In this document: piece by piece, positions 1-4,399 of the stretch
How the letters are laid out: each line of letters starts with the position of its first letter
Numbering within the stretch: position 1 is the first letter of the stretch
Assembly (NCBI GenBank): GCA_947447845.1
Contig: CANFNO010000212.1
Location: 1-5,832, forward strand
Direction of reading: 5' to 3'
Length of the DNA stretch: 5,832 bases
Origin: Burkholderiales bacterium
Lineage (GTDB): Bacteria > Pseudomonadota > Gammaproteobacteria > Burkholderiales > Burkholderiaceae
Made by a program: the position numbers and the translations under genes
The notes under the pieces: generated by a model
Databases searched by the model: none
What the model was told of the DNA's origin: nothing
What the model saw: the letters and a program-made list of their open reading frames with translations, nothing else

Positions 1-782
1 GGGCCGTTGTGCAGAAAGCCGGGATCGTTCTTGCCCAACACCAGAGCCACCAACGTGCCGCCCACCATGGCCATGAGTGAGTTCACTGCCACCAGGCCAG
101 AAATCTTGTCCAGCGTTTGTGCGCTCATGACATTGAAGCCAAACCAGCCCACTGTCAGAATCCAGGCGCCAAGCGCCAGAAACGGAATGCTCGAAGGCGG
201 ATGCGCCGAAATGGCGCCATCCTTGCGGTAGCGGTTGCTGCGTGCGCCCAGCAAAATGACCGCGCCCAGTGCAATCCAGCCGCCTACAGCGTGCACGACC
301 ACGCTACCGGCAAAGTCGTGGAACTCGGCACCAGTGTTAGCCAGCAACCAGGCCTGAACGCCAAAGTGCTGATTCCAGGCAATGCCTTCAAAGAAGGGAT
401 AAATCACTCCCACGACAACCGCGGTGGCCATAAGCTGCGGCCAGAACTTGGCGCGCTCGGCAATACCACCCGAAATAATCGCTGGAATGGCGGCGGCAAA
501 GGTCAATAGAAAAAAGAACTTCACCAACGCATAGCCGTTTTTGGCTGCCAGTTCTTCGGCGCCGACAAAGAAGCCCGTGCCATAGGCTACGGAATAGCCC
601 ACGACAAAATAGACCACCGTGGATACCGAGAAGTCCACCAGGATCTTGACTAGCGCATTGACTTGGTTCTTGCGCCGCACCGTGCCCAACTCCAGAAACG
701 CAAATCCCGCATGCATGGCAAGCACCATGACTGCGCCCAACAAAATAAACAAGGCATTTGCGCCCTGTTGTAGTGCATCCAT
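1..782 (-). CDS. amtB: AmtB-family ammonium transporter, N-terminal 260 residues (partial, cut by left edge)
   Basis: This is an inner-membrane ammonium channel of the Amt/Mep/Rh family, translated from the reverse complement. The ATG at 782-780 is preceded by AGAGG (793-789) with a 6-nt gap. The first transmembrane helix starts almost at once (LFILLGAVMVLAMHAGFAFL, residues 11-30), so there is no cleavable signal peptide as in E. coli AmtB. Family hallmarks are GGIAERAKFW (residues 105-114), DFAGSVVVH (156-164) and VGWFGFN (211-217). Asp156 and His164 keep the eight-residue spacing of E. coli Asp160 and the first pore histidine, His168. The phenylalanines of GWFGFN lie where the E. coli gate residue Phe215 sits. 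The family usually has about 400-450 residues, so the last third, including the second pore histidine, lies outside the window. No glnK (PII) gene lies between this gene and its promoter, so any glnK partner would have to be elsewhere. The family call is near certain; the gene symbol is by family only. Confidence 0.95.
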   Translation of the reverse strand, partial: MDALQQGANALFILLGAVMVLAMHAGFAFLELGTVRRKNQVNALVKILVDFSVSTVVYFVVGYSVAYGTGFFVGAEELAAKNGYALVKFFFLLTFAAAIPAIISGGIAERAKFWPQLMATAVVVGVIYPFFEGIAWNQHFGVQAWLLANTGAEFHDFAGSVVVHAVGGWIALGAVILLGARSNRYRKDGAISAHPPSSIPFLALGAWILTVGWFGFNVMSAQTLDKISGLVAVNSLMAMVGGTLVALVLGKNDPGFLHNG

Positions 783-788
783 AAACAA

Positions 789-793
789 CCTCT
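789..793 (-). promoter_or_regulatory. Ribosome binding site of amtB
   Basis: On the minus strand AGAGG lies 6 nt before the ATG at 782. It supports this start, which also places the first membrane helix at the N-terminus as in related Amt proteins. Confidence 0.7.
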
Positions 794-813
794 TGTGATT
801 AATGCTTTTAAAC

Positions 814-847
814 GGTGCGTGAATTTGCGGCCAACCGCATTTGCACC
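814..847 (-). other. Imperfect stem-loop in the amtB leader
   Basis: A 5-bp stem TGCGG/CCGCA (826-830 with 835-839) closes a 4-nt loop. It is enclosed by a second 5-bp stem, GGTGC/GCACC (814-818 with 843-847), across an asymmetric internal loop. It would sit at the very start of the amtB mRNA if transcription begins near 844. No T-tract follows, so it is not an intrinsic terminator. A role in mRNA stability or as a protein-binding palindrome is possible but unproven. Confidence 0.35.
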
Positions 848-909
848 AAGAGTAAGCAAATAGCACGCCAAAACAGAGCATTTGTAAAATTTATTGTTCT
901 TTTGGTGCA
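842..909. repeat. Separated 8-bp inverted repeat in the amtB-metX intergenic region
   Basis: TGCACCAA (842-849) and TTGGTGCA (902-909) are perfect inverted copies 52 nt apart. They flank the sigma-54 element; the right copy covers the metX -35 box and the left copy the expected amtB start point. Each half resembles half of an NtrC site (TGCACCA...TGGTGCA). The spacing is far wider than in a single NtrC dyad, and the left copy also forms part of the amtB leader stem-loop. Confidence 0.5.
855..870 (-). promoter_or_regulatory. Probable sigma-54 (-24/-12) promoter of amtB
   Basis: On the minus strand the sequence reads TGGCGTG-CTAT-TTGCT. The sigma-54 consensus is TGGCACG-N4-TTGCW. The invariant GG (869-868) and GC (857-856) have the required 10 nt between them, and the -12 block matches fully. 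The -24 block differs at two of seven positions. Transcription would start near 844, giving a leader of about 62 nt before amtB. Nitrogen control of amt genes by sigma-54 and NtrC is well known, which fits. No full NtrC dyad was found in the upstream part of the window, only single half-site-like words. Confidence 0.6.
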
Positions 910-930
910 TGAGACACCCCTTGATATACT
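902..930 (+). promoter_or_regulatory. Probable sigma-70 promoter of the metXW operon
   Basis: The -35 element TTGGTG (902-907) and -10 element TATACT (925-930) are separated by 17 nt. The -10 matches TATAAT at five of six positions; the -35 keeps TTG only. Predicted initiation at about 936-938 coincides with the first base of the riboswitch P1 stem at 937, which independently supports the assignment. Confidence 0.6.
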
Positions 931-936
931 TACCGC

Positions 937-989
937 AGCGCCAATTTGCTCCAGCTTGCGGGCGCTTTACAAATACAGCTAAAGACGGA
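937..989 (+). promoter_or_regulatory. SAM-II (SAM-alpha) riboswitch aptamer upstream of metX
   Basis: This element binds S-adenosylmethionine and represses methionine synthesis genes. Stem P1 is AGCGCC (937-942) with GGCGCT (961-966). Its loop carries ATTTG (944-948), CC (951-952) and GCTTGC (954-959). The 3' strand carries ACAAATACAGCTAAAGACGG (969-988), matching the conserved AAA...GCTAAA...GG core of SAM-II. The pseudoknot P2 can form from loop GC (958-959) with GC (978-979) and from loop TCC (950-952) with GGA (987-989). The order of elements, the lengths and the metX context all agree with Rfam SAM-II, compared from memory. In alphaproteobacteria this class often acts at translation. Here the aptamer ends about 72 nt before the start codon and a terminator follows, which points to control of transcription. 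Confidence 0.87.
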
Positions 990-1001
990 CCGACCCAAAC
1001 T

Positions 1002-1035
1002 CCCGGCCTCGTTGAATGCGATGCCGGGTTTTTTT
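1002..1035 (+). terminator. Riboswitch-controlled intrinsic terminator (attenuator) before metX
   Basis: Stem CCCGGC (1002-1007) pairs with GCCGGG (1023-1028) and is extended across one mismatch by TCG/CGA (1009-1011 with 1019-1021). Seven T residues (1029-1035) follow directly. It lies 12 nt after the aptamer and 26 nt before the chosen metX start. A constitutive terminator here would shut off metX, so conditional use is the sensible reading. A candidate antiterminator pairs GCGGG (958-962) with CCCGGC (1002-1007), with one bulged G. That would compete with both P1/P2 of the aptamer and the terminator stem. The antiterminator is an inference and rests on only five base pairs. Confidence 0.85.
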
Positions 1036-1061
1036 GTTTAGGGGTTTGCTTGGGAAAAAAC

Positions 1062-2234
1062 TTGGACACGTTACCAATTGCCACAGCGCAAAGCATGCAC
1101 TTTGACGCGCCGCTGCCGCTGCAAAGCGGAGCTGTGTTGTCTGACTACGCGCTGTCGTATGAGACCTACGGCACGCTCAATGCGCACAAGTCGAACGCAG
1201 TGCTGGTTTGCCATGCATTGAACGCCTCGCACCATGTGGCGGGTGTTTACGCAGATCAACCGAATTCCGTAGGCTGGTGGGACAACATGATTGGTCCGGG
1301 CAAGGCTTTGGACACCAACCAGTTTTTTGTCATCGGTATCAATAACCTGGGCTCCTGCTTCGGTTCCACCGGACCAATGCACATGAATCCGGAGACAGGC
1401 AAGGCCTACGGCACGGATTTCCCTGTGGTGACGGTGGAGGATTGGGTCGACGCGCAATCACGTTTGCTGGACGCGTTGGGTATCCACAAACTCGCAGCAG
1501 TCATGGGCGGCTCGCTGGGCGGCATGCAGGCGCTGAGTTGGACGCTGCGCTACCCGGAGCGTGTCGGTCACGCCTTGGTGATTGCCAGCGCACCCAATCT
1601 GAACGCCGAAAACATTGCGTTCAATGAAGTGGCACGTCGCGCCATCGTGACCGATCCGGATTTTCACGGCGGTCATTTTTACGATCATGGCGTGGTGCCC
1701 AAGCGTGGCTTGCGCATCGCTCGCATGATTGGCCACATCACCTACCTGAGCGACGACGTGATGAACGAGAAGTTTGGCCGTCAACTGCGTGCTGCAGCCC
1801 AAGCGGCCAAAGATGGCCAGCCTGAGCAGGCCGTCAGCTACCTGTTCAGCACCCAGGAGGCGGAATTCCAAATTGAGAGTTATCTGCGCTACCAGGGCGA
1901 CAAGTTCGCTGAGTATTTCGATGCCAACACATATTTGCTGATCACCAGGGCACTGGATTACTTTGACCCGGCGCGCCACTTTGGCGGTGATCTGAGCCAG
2001 GCCTTGGCCGCAGCTACTTGCAAATTCCTGATCGTCAGCTTCACCACCGACTGGCGTTTTACCCCCAAGCGTAGCCGTGAAATCGTCAAGGCTCTATTGC
2101 AGAACCAGCGCCAAGTCAGCTATGCGGAGATTGACGCACCGCACGGCCACGACGCCTTTTTGCTCAACGACCCGCGTTACAAGAATGTGGTGCGCAGTTA
2201 CTTTGATGGCGTGGCCAAGGAGTTGTCTAAATGA
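1062..2234 (+). CDS. metX: Homoserine O-acyltransferase MetX (390 aa, probable TTG start)
   Basis: MetX is a cytosolic alpha/beta-hydrolase-fold enzyme that transfers an acyl group (acetyl or succinyl) from CoA to the hydroxyl of L-homoserine, the first committed step of methionine synthesis. The nucleophile elbow GGSLGG places catalytic Ser151. Asp330 (TTDWRF) and His363 (HGHDAF) complete the triad. HALNASHH (51-58) and GSCFGSTGP (97-105) are family blocks. The length is normal. The frame is open back to an ATG at 894, but that codon precedes the promoter and riboswitch. TTG 1062 has GGGA (1052-1055) 6 nt upstream and gives an N-terminus about two residues longer than relatives recalled from memory. 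Alternatives are TTG 1050 (AGGGG, 5-nt gap) and ATG 1095, which lacks a ribosome site. Beta- and gammaproteobacterial MetX of this type are often annotated as using succinyl-CoA; the donor cannot be settled here. The stop overlaps metW by 4 nt. Confidence 0.96.
   Translation: MDTLPIATAQSMHFDAPLPLQSGAVLSDYALSYETYGTLNAHKSNAVLVCHALNASHHVAGVYADQPNSVGWWDNMIGPGKALDTNQFFVIGINNLGSCFGSTGPMHMNPETGKAYGTDFPVVTVEDWVDAQSRLLDALGIHKLAAVMGGSLGGMQALSWTLRYPERVGHALVIASAPNLNAENIAFNEVARRAIVTDPDFHGGHFYDHGVVPKRGLRIARMIGHITYLSDDVMNEKFGRQLRAAAQAAKDGQPEQAVSYLFSTQEAEFQIESYLRYQGDKFAEYFDANTYLLITRALDYFDPARHFGGDLSQALAAATCKFLIVSFTTDWRFTPKRSREIVKALLQNQRQVSYAEIDAPHGHDAFLLNDPRYKNVVRSYFDGVAKELSK
2217..2222 (+). promoter_or_regulatory. 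Ribosome binding site of metW inside the end of metX
   Basis: AAGGAG lies 8 nt before the metW ATG and overlaps codons near the end of metX. It is the strongest Shine-Dalgarno sequence in the window and fixes the metW start. Confidence 0.8.
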
Positions 2235-2812
2235 GCGACGCCACCATCCAACGTGCCATTGCTGAATTGGTACCCAAAGGTTCGCGCGTGCTGGATCTGG
2301 GCTGTGGTGACGGCGCCATGCTGGAATACCTGCAGCGCGAGCGTGGCTGCACAGGCTACGGCATTGAGATCGCCGATGCCAACGTGTTGGCGTGCGTCGC
2401 CCGTGGCGTAAATGTCATCCAACTCAATCTGGATGAGGGTCTGGCGATTTTCGAAGATGCTTCGTTTGACGTGGTGCTGCAGATCGACACTTTGCAGCAC
2501 CTGCGCAATGCCGAAGTGATGCTGCGCGAGACCGCGCGTGTCGGACGCGTCGGCATCGTCGCCTTCCCCAACTTCGCCCATTGGCCGAACCGCCTGAGCG
2601 TGCTGCAAGGCCGCATGCCGGTGACCAAGCGCCTGCCCTACCAGTGGTATGACACGCCCAATATCCGCGTCGGCACCCACGCCGACCTTGCCGATCTGGC
2701 TGCCCGCAACGGTCTGCGGATACTGGATAGCTTTGGACTGCAGGAAGGCCGCACCGTGCGCTTTGCGCCTAATTGGTTTGCGGGAACCTCCGTGTACAAA
2801 TTGGCACGGTAA
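2231..2812 (+). CDS. metW: MetW, methyltransferase-fold partner of MetX (193 aa)
   Basis: MetW belongs to the class I SAM-dependent methyltransferase fold. Motif I is VLDLGCGDG (residues 20-28), with an acidic residue after strand 2 in GYGIEI (Glu46) and a motif-IV-like stretch [13 protein letters not shown] (79-91). The [20 protein letters not shown] block (112-131) and the W-Y-D-T-P-N segment (139-144) are typical of MetW. The family is about 190-200 residues, so the protein is complete. metW almost always follows metX in proteobacteria of this kind. MetW is reported to be needed for or to stimulate MetX activity; no methyl-transfer substrate is established, so its enzymatic role is left open. 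The ATGA overlap with metX (2231-2234) implies translational coupling and shared control by the upstream riboswitch. Confidence 0.96.
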   Translation: MSDATIQRAIAELVPKGSRVLDLGCGDGAMLEYLQRERGCTGYGIEIADANVLACVARGVNVIQLNLDEGLAIFEDASFDVVLQIDTLQHLRNAEVMLRETARVGRVGIVAFPNFAHWPNRLSVLQGRMPVTKRLPYQWYDTPNIRVGTHADLADLAARNGLRILDSFGLQEGRTVRFAPNWFAGTSVYKLAR

Positions 2813-2819
2813 CGTGCCA
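2802..2819 (+). other. Perfect 7-bp hairpin spanning the metW stop codon
   Basis: TGGCACG (2802-2808) pairs with CGTGCCA (2813-2819) around a GTAA tetraloop of GNRA type that contains the TAA stop (2810-2812). No T-tract follows, so it does not terminate by itself. It sits directly before the intrinsic terminator and may protect the 3' end of the mRNA; this is inference. Confidence 0.5.
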
Positions 2820-2820
2820 C

Positions 2821-2853
2821 GAGGGGCCGTACTAAGTCGCCCCTTCCTTTTTT
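2821..2853 (+). terminator. Intrinsic terminator of the metXW operon
   Basis: Stem AGGGGC (2822-2827) pairs perfectly with GCCCCT (2839-2844) around an 11-nt loop, followed by TCC and six T residues (2848-2853). It lies 9 nt after the metW stop and separates metXW from the following gene pair. Confidence 0.8.
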
Positions 2854-2880
2854 GCCATAGTATTCAGCTGGCTCTGTAAA
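2852..2880 (+). promoter_or_regulatory. Possible sigma-70 promoter of the mcrBC-like pair
   Basis: TTGCCA (2852-2857, five of six matches to the -35 consensus) and TGTAAA (2875-2880, four of six to the -10) are 17 nt apart. Initiation would be near 2887, close to the ribosome binding site, giving a very short leader. The -35 box shares its first T residues with the metXW terminator tail. The spacing is right but the -10 is weak. Confidence 0.35.
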
Positions 2881-2889
2881 CCGTTACCC

Positions 2890-2893
2890 GAGG
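2890..2893 (+). promoter_or_regulatory. Ribosome binding site of the mcrB-like gene
   Basis: GAGG lies 7 nt before the ATG at 2901, supporting this start for the AAA+ protein. Confidence 0.6.
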
Positions 2894-2900
2894 CAGTCCA

Positions 2901-4397
2901 ATGAAAAGAATACTCGCGGCCGTCAACGTGCCACGCATGCAGTGGGACGAGTTGACTATTCGGCAGGCATTCAACGCCGCCATCAAAGACCGGTACAAAA
3001 ACATTAAGGATTTTGAAAACAAGCGCAACCCCTTGGAAACGCGATTCCAACTGCGTGTAAATGCAGATACCAAAGACGGGGCAGTCCCCTACGCTGCCCT
3101 GATCGCTCCGGACCAAGACACATCTGGTCCATACGGAGGCATGAGTTTCGTGCAGTTTCCTGCCGACGAAGGTGGACCGGCGCTTATCTGTATGGTGATT
3201 GGTACCCAGTCTATAGCGCCGGATGAAAGGGTTCTAGGCAAACCGGGCCATGCGCGTCGCTGCAACGCCATTACTCGCTGGGTTGTGTCTTTACCTGAGG
3301 GAGGCTTTGCCTGGAGTAAGCGCGACCCCGTGCGTACAGACCTAGACGTGCCGAAAATCGTCAGGCAGCAACTTCAGCCCTGGGAGCAAACACTGCGAAA
3401 GTATGGTCCCTTCCTTTATGCCTGCCATGCTGCGAGCGGTTCAGGAACCGAGGCAGATCAGTCGGCACAGCTTGCCTCGCTCACCGCGTTCCTCGATCTG
3501 TTTATGGATGAGCGTGGCATTGATCGTAAGCAGGCCACCGAAAAGGAAGCACAGTCAGCACGTTTGCAATGGCTGGCGCATTTGCTCCCATCCATTTCAG
3601 AGACTGATACCACTGAGCTCCTGGCGCATCGGCGCTTTGTGGTGCTAGAGGGGCCACCAGGAACCGGCAAAACGCATTTGGCAAAACAGCTGCTTGCCAA
3701 ACAGTACCAAGGCCACGGCCATCTGATTCAATTCCACGCGGGCACAACCTACGAGTCTTTTATTGGTGGCTTGCGCCCTGTCAAAGATGCAGGCAACCAA
3801 GGCTTCCATTTCACGGCGGTTGGTGGCCAGTTGATGCGGGCGATTCAGCAAGCCGCTGCCGATGTAAGTCGGCCCTATCTTTTGGTCATCGATGAAATCA
3901 ACCGCGCAGATTTGGCCAAAGTCCTGGGCGAAGCCATGCATTTGTTCGAGCCTGGCGACCCCCATCGACACGTTGAACTGGACTACGACTTTGAGGAGAT
4001 TGGCGGTAGTAAGCTGCGACTGTCGCCCAATTTGCACATTCTTGGAACCATGAACACGGCAGACCGCAGCATTGCACTGCTGGATGTTGCAGTACGGCGG
4101 CGCTTCGCCTTCTCGCCCGTTTGGCCCAGCATGCAAGTCCTCGCTAGTGACCAACAATCGTGCGCCACCATGCGGGAGAAATTTGCGCAACTCCTAGACC
4201 TGTTTATTTCCCACGCAGGGGACGACTCCTTTAACTTGCTTCCGGGGCATGCTTATTTCATGGAGCCAGACGAGGACAAGGTTAGAACAAAGCTGCAGAC
4301 GGAACTAAAGCCACTGCTTTTGGAATACATGGCCCAAGGCCATGTGAGTGGGTTCGGAGACGAAATTCACGCATTCATTGACAGCCTTGACTTCTGA
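2901..4397 (+). CDS. McrB-like AAA+ GTPase with divergent N-terminal domain (498 aa)
   Basis: This is the motor subunit of a McrBC-type modification-dependent restriction system. The AAA+ domain spans about residues 240-480. It has Walker A GPPGTGKT (251-258), the McrB-clade block QFHAGTTYESFIGGLRP (277-293), Walker B LLVIDEINRAD (327-337), the MNTADRS signature (384-390), arginine-finger region AVRRRF (397-402) and LLPGHAYF (446-453). MNTADR and the downstream nuclease gene separate it from MoxR-type ATPases. The first 235 residues should recognise the target. Their pattern (VPYAALIAP, GPYGGMSFVQFP, ALICMVIGTQS, KPGHARR) only loosely recalls the N-terminal DNA-binding domain of E. coli McrB, so which modified base is read is unknown. 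It is somewhat longer than E. coli McrB (459 aa). It ends two bases before the McrC-like start, implying one operon. The GTP preference is inferred from family, not from visible residues. Confidence 0.92.
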   Translation: MKRILAAVNVPRMQWDELTIRQAFNAAIKDRYKNIKDFENKRNPLETRFQLRVNADTKDGAVPYAALIAPDQDTSGPYGGMSFVQFPADEGGPALICMVIGTQSIAPDERVLGKPGHARRCNAITRWVVSLPEGGFAWSKRDPVRTDLDVPKIVRQQLQPWEQTLRKYGPFLYACHAASGSGTEADQSAQLASLTAFLDLFMDERGIDRKQATEKEAQSARLQWLAHLLPSISETDTTELLAHRRFVVLEGPPGTGKTHLAKQLLAKQYQGHGHLIQFHAGTTYESFIGGLRPVKDAGNQGFHFTAVGGQLMRAIQQAAADVSRPYLLVIDEINRADLAKVLGEAMHLFEPGDPHRHVELDYDFEEIGGSKLRLSPNLHILGTMNTADRSIALLDVAVRRRFAFSPVWPSMQVLASDQQSCATMREKFAQLLDLFISHAGDDSFNLLPGHAYFMEPDEDKVRTKLQTELKPLLLEYMAQGHVSGFGDEIHAFIDSLDF

Positions 4398-4399
4398 GC

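Noticed and set aside
117..509. Plus-strand open frame of 130 codons opposite amtB
   Set aside because: It lies fully antisense to a clear Amt coding frame and its product has no recognisable domain; it is a by-product of GC-rich codon use.
904..918. GGTG-N7-CACC palindrome between the metX -35 and -10 boxes
   Set aside because: Only four base pairs and no match to MetJ or MetR sites as I know them; too weak to call an operator.
894..1061. N-terminal extension of metX from ATG 894
   Set aside because: The extension contains the promoter, SAM-II aptamer and terminator, has no resemblance to MetX, and would begin upstream of the predicted transcription start.
650..1096. Minus-strand open frame crossing the amtB start and the intergenic region
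   Set aside because: It runs through the riboswitch, terminator and both promoters and shares part of amtB in another frame; the product is cysteine- and arginine-rich noise.
1458..1979. 173-codon minus-strand open frame inside metX
   Set aside because: Antisense to a conserved enzyme frame, with no ribosome site or family pattern seen.
3645..4190. 181-codon minus-strand open frame inside the mcrB-like gene
   Set aside because: Antisense to the Walker and sensor motifs of the AAA+ domain; a shadow frame.
2901..4397. Assignment of the AAA+ gene as a MoxR-type chaperone
   Set aside because: The MNTADRS motif, the TYESFIGGLRP block and the adjacent PD-DxK nuclease gene point to the McrB clade, and no von Willebrand A protein follows.
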